Source: Saururus chinensis
Taxonomy: Eukaryota > Streptophyta > Magnoliopsida > Piperales > Saururaceae
DNA length: 64,000 bases
NCBI GenBank assembly: GCA_035235625.1
Contig: CP141143.1
Coordinates: 30,390,592 to 30,454,591, forward strand
Direction: 5' to 3'
The translations under genes were made by a program, and so were the position numbers. Positions 10,792 to 24,589 of the stretch are shown in pieces; position 1 is the stretch's first letter; every line of letters starts with the position of its first letter. A model generated the notes under the pieces. It did no database searches. It saw nothing but the letters and a program-made list of their open reading frames with translations, and had not been told where the DNA came from.

Positions 10792-11430
10792 TAACAGGCA
10801 ATGGCAAATGAAAAGACTGAACACTTAGCTATATGAACCATCGACATTTCCCGTCATAACTACGATGTAAAGGCGGTTAGAAACATGTTCAAAACGTGTG
10901 TCAAAACGTATTTAATTACCATTGAATACATACACATGTCAATGAGCATCAGTGATTGCTCATGTGCCTGTAAATTAGCAGTATGGACCAATTCTGATTA
11001 ATACCCGATTCCAGCTTCCAATCCCATTTCTTTCCACTTAAAAACAAAACATAACTCACGAAAGTGGTGTTAAGTTATGACCCTTCATAGTAAACCACTC
11101 TTGATGACCCATTGTATATGAAACTGATGAGGTGAAGACGTTGCAGTAGTGCATTAAGGTTCACTATGGATATAGCTTACAGGAATTTAAGTGTGTGGCG
11201 TTTTGCTTGAGACCACCTTGAGGGGAGGTGGGGGTGAGAATTCAAATTGTAAACCTTAATGCAGTAGTGCATTAAGGTTTAATTATCATTGGATGTTTGG
11301 AACAAGGGCACAAAGCAGTAGATCGATTGAAAATACCGAACAGGGGGACTCTGCTTGAGCACATTTTCTAAGCAAATAAGCTGGTACGAGTCTGCTTAGT
11401 GTTCTAGCAGGGTAAAATGGGCTGGTAAAC
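10792..11430. other. 3' flank of the DUF247 gene; no gene seen
   Basis: Contains an 18 bp direct repeat (GCAGTAGTGCATTAAGGTT-like) near 11142 and 11261. Nothing else is recognised. Confidence 0.3.
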
Positions 11431-12860
11431 TTATCTGCGTTTGTAATACGAGAGAGTTGTGTAGACACTTTGCTCAATGGTGAGGAGTAGAAGCAGGGAC
11501 GTCGCGAGGAGTGCGATCAGTGACCATGGGCTTTTGAAGTATGTCTCCCTGAAGTTTGAGCTCCATTCTCTGCAACGCTTCTTCCACTTGCTGGTCTTGG
11601 ACCAGTAATAGAGTTCCAGGTCGAGGCGCAGCTGGTAAGAGCTTCTCTTGGGCATCAGATAAATGTCGTGCCGGAGCTTCTGTATGAACCCGGTGGCGTC
11701 TTGCACTTTCCCAGTTGAAGAGACAAGAATCCCTTTGGACTTGAGCAGCTTGGCATCGTCGGCGCATTGGACCAGACATGCCATCAAGTCGATATAGCAA
11801 CTAATCTCCTGGCCTGAGTCCATGTGCAGCCTCTCGAATGTGGACAGGTTAAGGTAAAGCCTCTCAATTTTGGGAGAAGCATGGAAGACAGGGAGGCTGA
11901 GGACGCCATTAAGCTTATTGAAATTGATGCTTCCCAGGTTGTTGCTCTCAGCCTTCTTGAAGATGATCCCCGCCTTCTTTAGCTGAGTGGCCGCCAAGAT
12001 GACGGATGGGCGAAGAGAGGACTCGTGCAAATGGCGCAGCAGCAACTTCTCTTGCGACCTTCCGGTGATCCTCCTTAACAAGTCCAGAAAGTGCAGGCTT
12101 GGACCCAAGCTCGTCGTCCCCTCATTCTGCTCCCAAATAGAGAGCACCAACTTGTTGATGTAAGCAACCTGCAGCATTCAAATACTGCCATTCAGTTGTG
12201 CAGAAGAACATATTTTAGATACTGAAAATAGTATAACAGAGAGAAGAGAGAAAGGAAACTTGTGATTTTGACCGGTTCTTGTGTTGTTCTCCTCTCCACC
12301 GCCAGTAATCTTTCTAAAGCCAGCATAGGCACCTGATTCTCGACAATTTACAAGTCTGGCATGACGTTGTAGATGCCAGTGGACACCCCCTGAACGCTAA
12401 AAACGGGATCTTTCGGGGCATACCCAAGAGAGATTTTGGATCTGGCACGCAAGACCTCCAGAATAAAGCAGCCGTCAAGGAGCATGAGCTCCACGAACCG
12501 ATCTTCATCCATCCACTCCTTGTCCAGCTTCTCTTACGAGTCCATCAACTGCTGCGCCACTTGTTTCAGGGACACGATGTAGTCTTCGATGTCGGTTTCA
12601 GACCTTCGGAGGAAGTGGAAGAGGGCCCTGTACTTGTGTTCTTCCATGGCCAGCAAGTGCGGCTTCCCGTTGTGGTAAGGCCCAAGGGAGACCAGCTGGG
12701 GGGAGTAGGCCTTGTCGTTCAGTAGGGCGGTCTGGAGAGGCACTCTGTAGATTGAGAGCTTCTCCCATCTCTCTGCTTCGATCCAGATGTTGGTTCCCAC
12801 GCGCTCCAGTCTTGCTACGTCAATATATACCCTGTCATTTCTCTCCATGGCTCCTCCCAT
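11431..12860 (-). pseudogene. DUF247 (UPF0481) family gene with two in-frame stop codons
   Basis: Plant DUF247 proteins are membrane-anchored proteins of poorly known function, some tied to self-incompatibility loci. Exon 1 runs 12860-12273 from an ATG (MGGAMERND). A 104-base intron follows (12272-12169, GT donor, CTGCAG acceptor), and exon 2 runs 12168-11431. The total is 441 codons before the final stop, a normal family length. Family landmarks include the N-terminal VSLGPYHNG, LDGCFILEVL, IVENQVPMLALE, and a C-terminal membrane segment near LIALLATSLLLLL. Two TAA codons interrupt exon 1, at codon 109 (12534-12536) and codon 171 (12348-12350), the latter just before the conserved ENQVP. All else stays in frame, so inactivation looks recent. 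Sequencing error or an alternative splice is less likely but possible. A minus-strand promoter would lie above 12861. Confidence 0.88.
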
Positions 12861-15594
12861 GAGAAATGATCTTTGGAGCAGAATCTACTGTGTCTGTGGT
12901 GTTAATGGCTAGCGGGGAGGGCTGCTTCGATTCCTTCGGCTAGGAGGATGCTTCCACACAAAACAGTGTTTGGCCATGGAGGGAAGACGACATGATTGGG
13001 AGTTTACACAGGTGGCTATAAACAGTCCGTCTCTCACCATCTTCTTATCTTCTAGCAGATCATTTGAATTCTGTGCTAACGTGTTGGCAAATGAAAACGA
13101 AAACGACAGATCGGAGAAAGAAATCCAGTCATCCGGTTACCTTGCCCCGCCCGCTTTCTTCTTGATTTATTTGATATACAAGACTAAGAAAGAAATACAC
13201 TGCTCAGCTAAGGGAAGCGTTTTTCTTGCTCCCTGGCCACTCCGAGCCGAGCCTAAAGATTGCAGAGGGGAGCATCTATTTTCAACATGGACAGTGGACA
13301 CTTATACTAATGTGCGTTGTCATATGCGCCGTCTATTTTAAAAATTGACGTTCCCCTTAGTATTCCTTACGCTCAGCTCACTCACCAAAAGAGAGCAGAA
13401 AAATATTTTCTTAACTAAGCGGGTAAAGTTTTTTCCTTCCCTGGGACCGTTTCTTCGCCGATTTGGTCACGGCAGCTCCTTACCTTTGACTCTTCTACTA
13501 TTTATATGTCCTTCCTGTGTGCTTTGCCACACTTTTTTATAAATAAAAATTAAAAAGAGAAAGAGACTAGAGACCTACCATGGACTTTTCTTTTAAAGGA
13601 AAAGTTTTTTTATGCTCCATTTTACAATAAGTGATGGTGCACCTTAGCATCGTATTAATGTTAATGATGTTGATGTTAACACTTAACACTGTCGATCTTA
13701 AATATCAACGGGTCTTAAATATTTCTTAAGTTGGGCTCCTAAAAAGTGGAAAATATAAAAAAACATTTCCTTTCTCTAGCCAATTAAAGGCCTATTTACC
13801 TTGTACCTTATGCCGGATCTGCATTTTTATACTTATGGGTACAGTTAAGAGTCTTATTATATATGCATATTTTTTATTTACATCCACCAATCTTACAATT
13901 CAAGCAACAACACTCTTACTTCTTTAACAATGTCTTACTTTCTTTTAAAATTTCAATATTGCTTATTTTTTAATGCTCTCTTGCTCATAAGTGTACTCCT
14001 TTATTCTCTTCTTCTTACCATATATATCTCTTATATTCTCTTTTTCTTATTCCTCTAGTACTAGTTGCAATGTTGGGTATGCCTTTGAAGTTGGTATTAG
14101 CACCGACATCATCACTAGGCGTGCATCCAACCCTAGGTCCATTGGCTACCATAAACGAAGAGGAGATGAAAAAAGCGGACAAAGAACCTTGGTCACAGCC
14201 AGCTAGATTTGGTCCGTTCTTGCCATGACTGTTACAATCAGCAAGTGTGTTGTCGAGAAGAGGAAAAAGAAAGAAGAAAAAAAGGAGGAAAATGAGGGGG
14301 GAAATAGGACGGAAGAGTAGGAGGAAGAGGAGAAAGTGGTGATAGGGGAGGGGTGGATTAAAAAAGAAGAGACCGGAGGGGTGGATTAAAAAAGAAGAGA
14401 CCGGTGCTAACACCAACTCCAACATTGTGCATTGTGTTGTCAATACTGTCTCTAGAACTGGTCACTGAAATGTACAATGCCAACTATCTTACCTTGGCAG
14501 TGTCTTTGACCAGCTACCATGATCCATCATCATCTAGTTTGGTGAAGGGAGAAATTATACACTACTCTCGGAGTGACGTGAAATTTATTCTCATTTTTAA
14601 GGAGTAGTTGATTCTCATAATCAACCACACATATTCTAGTACACGTTAGTTGCATTAATGTGAACTAACACATTTACCGTCAATTAAGATAGAGGTATAT
14701 AACTTTTATAGAAGAAGTGAATCTAATCCAATCCTGTATCTGGCAATCTCTATGGATGAAGCGGTGCAGTTTTAATAAGCCTAAAAATAAGTTTAGAATT
14801 GATGAAATAAATCAGTTGGCTTTGAAGTACATGGAAAAATAAGTTAGAAAGAATAGGTCTTACCATATTTGGCCAGCAATCGATTGGCATCTAAGGGATG
14901 ATCAATCATTTCGTCTCGGCTAAATGGAGGACATTCCATTACTTTAAATGATTACTTGTTGTCTTGTCGGATGAGTTGTTCTGTCTCAATTGATCAATCA
15001 ACATGTGATAGATAGTTAGTGTCTTATTTTATTACAAATCTGTTTAGATTTGAGATTTTTACATGGGATTCATTTTCTAATGACCTTTTTTATTATTTTA
15101 GGAGTCTTTTCCTTGGAGCTTTGATTATTTAGGCATTATCTTAGTTTATTTTTTCTATTTTGATTAATTAATTTTTATTTAGTTTTAGATTGGATTCTTT
15201 TATTTACAATTTAAGTCATCAGGCCTTATATAAAATCTTTGTCTTTTGATGGAAGCCATTAATATGTAATTTTCTAAAATATTGTTGAAGAAGAAGAAAA
15301 CTTCTTTCTCTATCCTTTTGTCCTCTATTTTGTGAGTTTACTTTTTTATAAATCATGAGAGATGAAGATTGTGCATGCCTATAGCCAAGTTCATTTAGCA
15401 AGGTGATTCTAATCAATGTTCGCTTTGCATCAACTAGTGGTTAATGCACGTTCAACATACTACCCCGATGTTATGGAGGATGAGTTGCAGGAATTGATGA
15501 GATATATGATTGTGATGTAGTCAGGTCGTAGCACCCAGTTGAGCGAATGACACGTTTGATGGATGACTTTATCAATGTTGTTACTTGCTGATAT
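12861..15594. other. Intergenic DNA, no supported gene; short exact duplication at 14347-14402
   Basis: Mostly A/T-rich with pyrimidine-rich stretches. The open frames here are short and resemble nothing. A 28 bp unit (GGAGGGGTGGATTAAAAAAG...) is repeated exactly twice in tandem at 14347-14374 and 14375-14402. The region left of 15594 may be old retroelement sequence, but I see no diagnostic motif. Confidence 0.4.
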
Positions 15595-18500
15595 CATGTT
15601 GTAACATCCTTAATTTTTAAACTATTTTTTATGGTAAAAGTAAGGTGTATTGAATAGAGCTCGGTGAGATGAGCGTAAAGAACCTAAGAACACGTGAAAT
15701 GAAGGTCGGGAGCAAAAGTTACGGCCTCAGGAAACGTACTATATGGGCAAAACCCACTTCAAAGTGTGAAATAACCCACCCATGTGGGGTCTTTTTAAAG
15801 GGCTTATCAATACGAGTCCATCGGTACCAAGAACGCGCAATTCCGACTTTAGGATAAGAAGTTATCGCATTTTGAATTTGGAATTGTGTTTTAAAGAAAA
15901 AAATAAAATAATGAATGATGACATCAGCAAAGTTGGAGCCGAGCCGCTGGGTCGACGCGCCGCGCCAAACCACGCGATCATGGCCACCTTCATCACGTGA
16001 TCGTGCGGTGCAGCATGCAACACGTGGTGCGCATCCCTGCGAGCGTGATTCTATTTCTTCGTACGCTTATACAAAATCTCCTAAAAATACTCATTTCCGT
16101 TCAAACTTTCGGAAGAGTTTCTGGAGTTGTTCTGAGTCCATTTTCCTATGTTTAAGAGACGTTTCTACCTAAATCGACATGTTGGTCATCGCGGCAGGGT
16201 TATTTTTCTGTTTCAAGATCTCTATGGCTCAGAAATGTGACATCTAATTTCGAGGTATCCGACATATCGTTTATTTTCTTGTGCGGGAAGCAAGGTAGGA
16301 GTTTTTATCCTCTCTTAAGACATAAATACTTACATTGGTTGTCTTTGAAAGTTTATATAAATAATTCTAGTTAAATACTTGAGTAATTTCCGTGTATGTT
16401 TTTGGATTGCCTCATATACTCGTTTTATCGAGTGTTTATCTCTTGAATTTAATTATTAATTAGGCTTTATGATATATGTGATATAAAGAAAATCTAGTTT
16501 CTCTATTATTTTAATTATACTTGAGGATAGTAAGATTGAAAGACGGTTTTATGAAATTATTGCTTCATCAAAATGATTTTAGAAATGCGTACAATCATGA
16601 CAACTGAGTTGCTAAGATGAGATAGAGAATGGGTAACTTTCTCGTTGGAACGAGCGACTAACCCTACGTTTATAATCGTTATCAGTAACACGACCTTGAC
16701 TTGTAGAGGCAAGGCTAGGATTTTGAAAAGTTGATCTTCGTGGAAGATTGTTTAAAGTAAAGAGAAAGAGAAGGAAATTTCCGTTTGAGTTGGGAATATA
16801 AGAGATTTAATTATCTAGAGCTCAAATTGGTAGACGTACTGATAGAGTTCTATAATAGAGAGTACACAGATATAATCCGGTTTGGAATCAGATACATGGT
16901 ATGCACATTAGCCTGGTGAGCCCCTAACGAAGGGCAAGACCCCTGATTAGCCCCTAACGAAGGGCAACTATCAAGGCTACATGCACTAGTGTAGAGAGTA
17001 TCATGGGAAAACTCTCTACTCTTTAGATTTTGGCACCCCATAAGCATGGGTGGCTCTTCCCTCTACAAGCATAGAGTGTTTTACGGAAAATCTGTAGAGG
17101 AGTTAGAGGCTGTTGCTTTGTACCCGCAACAAATTCTTTATAATAAAATAAGTGTATGAGAGACTAGTAGTAAGCCATGAGATCTTACAAACCGTAGAAG
17201 CATCTTCGATACGTAGGAAGAAGCCCTAGGGAAGTTTTTGGGTGAGAGGCACATACTTACTGCTTCTTTTGAACAATATTATCTATTTATTTGATCATGT
17301 GATTTTAAAAGTGCCAGATGTTATATTTATGTCTGATGGGATATGTACTCCTACTAAGTATTTTAAAAAAATCACCATGTAAGAACCCTTAATTTCAACC
17401 GGTTTACTTTCATTTTTATTTATTATTTATTTGCCAATATGTGGTTTTAAGCTATTTCTGATCGGTTTTGATGATTTTTAAAAATTAAGGTAGTTTCTAA
17501 AGGTTTTAACCTAAACTAGCTTCACATTTAAGGGTTTTAAGTTAATTTAAGTCATTTATAAATTTTTGGAATTTTTATTATTTTCCTAGAAAATTAGGGT
17601 TTGGCGAGACCCACCGTGGGCCCCACGGTCAAAATTAGGATTTTCAGCCCAAAATGTCCCTAACATCAAATTGACCTTAGGTAATTATTTTAGAATTTTT
17701 TAGATTTTAATTTGTGTTTAAATAGCAAAATTATCCATTTTTAGTAGTAAATTTTATTTGTACCCTATTAATTAATTAGGTCTAACCCACCCCTTACTAT
17801 AAAAGGAAAGGGTAAACTACTTTCCCATTTGGGAAAGAGCTGAGACCTAGATTTAGGAGGCCTAATCCCTCATTTGCCTAAAGAGGAAGGAGATTAAGGG
17901 TTGATTTGCTTAATTTTCCTTAATCCTTTAGGGTTTTCTTAAATCTTTTGAAATCCCTTCTTCTCCTATGGTATAATCTCAATTTCAAAGCATAAAGCTA
18001 CTGATTTGAAACATTATTTCAAACCCTAATAGTCGTTTTTGGGTTTCTTAAAGCCTAGATCTACTTGTTCTTGAAAGTATTAGATGTTTTAAAATCAGAT
18101 TTGTGAAGTATTAATAAAAATCATGTTTTTGGGTAGGTTTTGAAGGAGTTTAAGAAGGTAAGGGTTTTGGTCTCAAACCTTACTGTGATTCAGATTTGAA
18201 TGTTGATGGGTTTTTGAAATGGGTTCCATGAATGTGTTCTTTAATGGTGATTTGATTAAAGCCTAGCTTTGGTTTTATTTTCTTAGGGTTTTGCTGAATA
18301 ATGATTAAATTTAATGTTCTGGAAGCTTTGGTTGGATTTTGATGGATTTTGGGGCTTGGATTTGATGTATTATGATGGAGTGATGAGGGTTCGGTTTGAT
18401 TTTCGAAATGGGGAAGACGAACCAGAATTGCTCTTATGCCGATCGAACCGCCAAACGGCATTGCAAGTTGATTGTAAGGCCAGTCGTTCTAACGGCCTTG

Positions 18501-19459
18501 TAGGACGATCGAATGGCAGTACTGCAATTTGTCCATTTTTGTTCCTTTTGCTTATTTTTATGTTTTTACTCTTAAATACCATTTTCAATGTTCATGTTGA
18601 GTAATTTGAGCTAGAATAAGCTACTGGAAGGGTATGTTATTGATGTTAGAAATTATGAAGAATATATATGTATTATGTGAAATTGCATGTTGTTGGCTAT
18701 ACATGTTAGAATTGCTATCTTGAATCTTGATTGGATGATTCCTTATGTTTTACATGATTCTAGAAAGATTCTAGTATGAGAATGAACCGATATGTCTTCA
18801 TGTGATGTGATTAAATTTTGGGTGATTAATAATGCTATGTCTAGATTCAAGTGTAGTGTGAATATGCATGCATAGGCTTAGCATGAGGTTACACTTGACT
18901 TGATTGATGGTTTTTACCCATGATTTCAGTTGGAACCATGATTAGTTGTTCATGTGCATGAGCAGTATGATGAGGAGTTAATTAAGAGGCATGTTCATAT
19001 GCTTAGAATTAAATGTTTCTACCATGTACACACACATGTGGGGCATGGTTATGTTGATGTTTAGTATTATGATTTTTCAATGATGCATGAGGAGCTGAAT
19101 TGAGTACTTATCATGAATTAAGATTCATGTATGCCTTGCCCATGTATGTACCATGTTGCATGCCTCAAGAAACGGATTTCCGATTGAGGCTTTATCGAGA
19201 TTAGTCGTGTTTGATCGATTGGATACAATGATGTGAGATTGCGTGCCGGATTAATCAATCGTGGGCTTGTCGAAAATTGATTACTCCAAAAGGATACGAT
19301 TTCGATTTGAGTTCTTGATTGGAACATTGATCCTCCCCGAGTTGAGAAGAGCGAAAATACTATAAAGAGACCAAAATATTGAGATTATATGGACCCTAAG
19401 AATCTAGTTGGTATGTCCGAGTGCACTGGCTTACCATATGTGCTACTTGGGATTTCGGT

Positions 19460-19650
19460 CTTGACAAGCAAGGCTGCTCGAGGGCTTCGGCCTTGATGGG
19501 CAGGGGTTGCTCGGGAGTTTAGACTTGATGGGCAAGGGTTGCTAGAGGGCTTCTTCCTTGATAGACAAGTGTTGCTCGAGGGCTTCGGCCTTGAAGAGCA
19601 AGTCTATTTTATATGAGTTTGCTCGAGGGCTTCAGCCATGAGGAGCAGGT
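19460..19650 (+). repeat. Tandem array in the LTR, unit about 38-45 bp
   Basis: About five copies of a unit with core GCTCGAGGGCTTCGGCCTTGA followed by a GGCAAGGGTT-like spacer. The array lies in the 3' half of the LTR at 17378-20579. Confidence 0.7.
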
Positions 19651-19699
19651 TTATTCTCTCTGTATATGAATATGCATGCTAGATTAGTGTGTTTGAGAC

Positions 19700-19960
19700 A
19701 CTTATATAAGCAGGATGAATGAGAGTGATGTTTATGCATGATATAAAATGTGTGTTAGAGACACTTCTCATGCAGGTTTATGTGGTGTTTACGCATGATC
19801 TGAATGTGTAGTAGAGACACTTCTCATGCAGGTTATATGTGATGATTATGAATGTGAGTGTGTGAGAATCACTTATTATGCAGGATGGATTTTATGTCAT
19901 GATGTGGCTATGCATACCATGATTAGTATGAATGAGATACTTATATGCAAGTTGATTATG
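19700..19960 (+). repeat. Tandem array in the LTR, unit about 55-65 bp
   Basis: Copies of a unit containing AGAGACACTTCTCATGCAGG and GCATGAT...GTGTG. The sister LTR carries the same array in reverse orientation at 28105-28395, so the array predates both insertions. Confidence 0.7.
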
Positions 19961-21035
19961 TATGGAATTAGGGGTATGGTAAGAGAATTAATCAGAAATG
20001 AGGATATTATGTGAAATGTTGATCTGAATTACCATGTTGATGTGTTATGGTTATTTTTTTATTAGCTTTACCGTATTTCAAACTTTACTAAGTTTTGTAC
20101 TCACCCCTCTTTCTGTGATTTATTTTGGGGCTACACGGTGCGACGTGCAGACGAGCAGGACTCCCTATATGAGGGAAGACATGGGTACACGTGGGATTAG
20201 CTTTAGTTGCATCCAGATGATATTTTATTTTCTGATTTTCTCGTTGTTGATATTAGAGAACATTGTGTGGTGGATTATGTATCATACCTGCATTTATCTG
20301 TTTGTCTTAGACATGTCTAAGCTTTTCTGATTTCGAGCCATGTGTAGGCTCTGAAGATTATTATGTGGGTTGGTGTGAGAATTATGACAGTTTTATTATC
20401 CTCTTTGTTATCTTTATTTCTCTTGCTCAAAGGACATTAGGTGCGCTACTCTTTTAGGTGAATCGCCCGTTAGAGGGGCTAAGACTTCCGCAATATGTTA
20501 ATCCGTCAATTTATGTCACCCCCGTGCGCTTGACCGGCCCTTGGACCGGGTTTGGCTCGTGCGATGCCGGGGTAGAAGAGACCAGTAAAGGCTTTTTTGG
20601 GAGCTTCAAGCGGTGACTAAGGAGTCTACGATTGCACCAGTAGTTCGTAAGCACATTTTCATTCTTTTGGCTTGAGAAGACTTGTTTATATCTTTACTTG
20701 TGTATTTGTACACAAACAATGTATTTCCTGGGAATTGAAGTATATTATGTTATGTTTATGGTCATATGTTTCCTGGTTGCGACCCGAGCATGCTCTGATT
20801 ATAGTTTTTAACTCTCTATATGTTTTAAAAATCCCGAGACATGACACATGCCAAGGCTAAGGTCATAGTTGAGCATAACTTTGTGGATGCTTCAAGTTAC
20901 CCATTTAATATGCCCGATTGTCAGGATATATGCAATCCTGCTCTTATTATACAAAATCTACAATGAAGAGTTCAAATTATATCATGTGATGTACTCGTGC
21001 TAGAATCTGAACTATGGAATGACAAATAGTTTCTG

Positions 21036-22962
21036 TAGGGGTGCTAGCGAGCTTACTCAGCTTGACAAGCTATACCTGTTTGGCCTGACTTGGTCCAAAA
21101 TTGGCTTGATTTGAAGTTGGCTTAGCTCAAGCTCGGTATTGGTTGATCCAAACTCAAGCAAGCAGCAGTTCGAATCAATTTGGTTCAAATATAGTTTGGA
21201 TCATCTCAAAATCAACTCGAAGTTCGACTCAAGATTGACTCGAATAATTTTAAATTACTTTTTGCATAATTATAAGATATGTATATAAGTATATTCTCTA
21301 TATATCTTTTTATACATTATATACTTAATATATCTCATATATATAATGCGTGTATATATATATTATAGTTTTCTTTTTATGAGTATATTATACATAGACA
21401 TTATACATTATTATATACACTTATTATACATTATACATATATATATACACTCATATGCAACTATATTATAAACATAAATATAACTATGCATCTATATAAC
21501 ATTTTCTTTGTAACATCCATATTAACAAATGCATATACAATTATACATTAAGAAAATGTAAATAAATAACACTAAGTTATTATTATTATGCTTATAATAC
21601 ATACATATATTTACACATATATGATAATATAAAAAATTATTCATTTGTATAATATATGATATATATTGAAAAATATAAAAAAATAATATTGTCACTAACT
21701 AATCTTGTTAATGCCCAACTTATAAATATTATATATACTCTAAAAATATACAATAATATAATTTGTATATATTTTAGGGATCAAGGTATCAGATACAAAT
21801 AATTCTATATAGACTTTGTAGACTCAGTTGTATATTAGTCATTGGTTATTATGGTGTTTCTAATAATGTACACATCTACTTGAAATTTTGAATTATAGTT
21901 AAAAACTTCATTCTGACTTCAAAACCTCTATGAAATAACTATAGTCATTAGTTTTTTTAGTGAGACTCCACGATGACTCAAAATTAACATGAATGATTGA
22001 TTGACTCCTTTGGCTTTTGAAGTGAAACTCTAAAAACTCAATCCATTTCGTTAGCTAAGTGACTTTTTCATGACAAGAATTAGCTAACTAGCTTACGTTG
22101 TTGTTTGAAACTTTTTCTTTGTGTGCAATATATTATAACTTTTACATGTGAGTTGTAACTCCATTTTGACTATGTTGTGACAAATAGTTATAGAGTCCAA
22201 TCTAAGTCTTAATTTTCCGATAATTGAAAATTCACTTCAATATCATAAGTTATATATGAATAAGTTGGATTTGTTTTAAAATATTTGAATGCATAACAAT
22301 AATTATATAGACATGAAAAATATTGGGTACATAATACACATGTAATAAAAATTTGTTCCAATTTGATAATTTTTATATTGAAATAGTTTGTATGAGCCTG
22401 GGTGAATAAGATCGGAGACTTATATTTTTGGTGATGGGTGAATTTTTTGTGGCTCATTAGATGTCATAATCATGATTAGTTAAGTTTTTGTGTGATCATT
22501 TTTAATGCATTTATTTATTATCATTTTTGGATATTAAAGTGATGCTTAGATATTATTATGGAATTACGGTTATTACTTGCTATAAGCATTTAATGTTTAT
22601 AATGTTGTATTTTTTTTTAAACTTATAATAGTTGATTTTGTTTTGGAGAAATTGATATATAGTGCTTAATCCAATGTTTCATCTAGACTTTGGATAAACA
22701 CTATATAAGAATTCCTATAACATTTAGTAAAAAAAATAGTTAAATGAGATTCGAACTGGGATGGAGCCAGTATTGAACCTCCCCGTGCTATGCATTCAAA
22801 CCCAAATAGAAACCCGAATGGAACTTGAGCTTCAAGTTTCCTATTCAAATCGATGACAAACCGAACTCTAAGATGTTCAATCAAACTAAAGCTGAACTCA
22901 AACAGTCAAGCTCGATCAGAAAAATCCAAAAATTTGATTCGGTTTGGCTCTTTAGCACCCCT
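21036..22962. mobile_element. Non-autonomous hAT element (1,927 bp), 8 bp target duplication
   Basis: The terminal inverted repeats are TAGGGGTGCTA (from 21036) and its complement ending at 22962-22963. AGTTTCTG (21028-21035) and AGTTTCTA (22963-22970) are a 7/8 match for an hAT duplication. Subterminal DNA at both ends is rich in short AGCTCAAG/GACTCGAA-type repeats, as in many plant hAT elements. The centre is A/T-rich with TATA-type microsatellites (about 21250-21690). No transposase is seen. Confidence 0.8.
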
Positions 22963-22970
22963 AGTTTCTA

Positions 22971-23892
22971 TGAGCAAAGCAAGAACAAGGGCTATTGTTA
23001 GTGCCAGAGTTACATTCACCGCTGAACTACAATGATACCATTGTTGTTTTCACACCCCTAATATTAGAAGATCCATAGCCATGCCAAGATTTTTCTTTAC
23101 CACAAGAATTGGAATGGCTTGTAAGAGATCCTCCACCACAAACACTGTCCATGTGACAAATGTTTACGCCAATATCTCTATGTTTAAGTAATAACAACTT
23201 CATTGAATTCTCTTATTTTATTCATTTTGAAGATTGTGGGTACCTTGAGTTCATAGAGTTTGATGCTTAAGTTTATGCATGGTGTGTTATGATAAAGGTT
23301 GAATTTTCTATGATGATGACAATTTGAATACTTGATATGTGTTGTCAGAATAGAAAAATTCATATTACTCACTTGATGTTTGATATAATGCTTAATTTGA
23401 ATTTTATAAGTTGGAACTCATAAACATGCAATATACAAGATTCAGAGGTTTTGTGTGATATGAGGAAAGAACATACACACCTGATAGTTACCTCACCTAC
23501 TAAAAATTGTCTACAAATTTATGTTATCCAAAATAGGCTTGATGCATTTTTGTAGTCACAATATTCTATTTGCAAGGTTCACAATTACTGTAATATGATA
23601 GTCTATATGCTTGGGAAAGTGTTTGGTTTCACTCCAAGGAGTGGTAAGCTTGATCAGATCTATCACAAAAAAGAATATGGGAGTCTTTACAATACTTATG
23701 GAATTCATGTGGTTTAATGCAAATTTCTGCCCAAGGTTATCATATGCATGGTTGTGATCAAATTGCTTTTCTTCCTAGTGATTGTTTGAAGATTAATTTT
23801 ATTACCTTGAACATTGATTGTTATTATATGCATAAGATTGGCTATGTGTTCAAGGAGGCACTATGTGAATATTTATTTTATCCATGTCAGCT
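22971..23892. other. Unassigned DNA between a hAT element and a solo LTR
   Basis: Moderately A/T-rich. Short plus-strand open pieces near 23640-23900 are not recognised. This and 20852-21027 probably form one older sequence split by the hAT insertion. Confidence 0.3.
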
Positions 23893-24589
23893 ACTTTTGT
23901 AATGCCCGAGACTTTTCATACATTTTCCTTAAAATTCATGAAAACTTTTTGCAATACAACGGTTGTAAATCGGGAAAAATGACAAATACAAAACCTGTGA
24001 AAGCAGTTCAAAAATTTAAAACATCACATATCAATCATTTTCCCATCCAAATTTTTACTCATTTGATTAAACTTCGTTCGGCCAAACCAAACATCCTCAG
24101 GCGCTACTCGAAAACAAGCATACAAATAAATTGCTATGATCATAGACTTTAAATACAAATCTCTCTCAGGCATCCCTAAGTGCAAGTCCCATATCAGTCC
24201 ACAGTCTAATCCAAATTAACAGTCCAGAAAGAATAAACATCTTAATTCTTGTCTCACTCAATACATGGGATCATGACACAAATAATACTCATAGTAAGTC
24301 AAGCATATACTTGAGTCTAAGGGAATCAATCCACCGTGGAAATGAGCATCCATCTCCAGGAGCTCTCCATCACAAATCTGCAAAAGCCTCCCGAACAACG
24401 GGGCAAAAAAGTAGGGTAATGAGTATTTTCATACTCAGTAGGAAAATACCCAGTAGGGGAGTTCTAAACAGTGAACTCAGTAGTCCATACATAGATGAAT
24501 TCATGCAACTCAAATATGAAGCAAACATGGATATTATAATCATGCTCATACGCATACAATCACGCATATCATCATGCCAAAATCATACC

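Larger units (their letters stand above)
17378..20579 (+). mobile_element. Nested solo LTR (3,202 bp), family shared with 27472-30877
   Basis: It starts TGTAAGAACCCTTAATTTC at 17378 and aligns with the reverse complement of 27472-30877 along its length. Shared segments include AAAATTAGGGTTTGGCG, the GGGCCCCAC block, TATAAAAGGAAAGGG at the probable core promoter (about 17799-17815), and the final CCCGTGCGCTTGACCGG. CACCA (17373-17377) and GACCA (20580-20584) are a 4/5 duplication. The last seven bases have drifted from the CGTGACA of the sister copy. It is a solo LTR, old but with its ends still definable. Confidence 0.8.
15600..20846 (+). mobile_element. Solo LTR of a Ty3/gypsy-type element, interrupted by a nested solo LTR
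   Basis: The unit starts TGTAACATCCTTAATTTTT and ends TCCCGAGACATGACA. CATGT at 15595-15599 and CATGC at 20847-20851 are a 4/5 match for a 5 bp duplication. The unit's own sequence is 15600-17377 plus about 20585-20846, near 2.04 kb; the middle is the nested LTR. Its ends resemble those of the larger LTRs at 23898-31874, 33279-37843 and 41228-46334, so it is likely a distant relative. No internal region is present. Confidence 0.75.
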
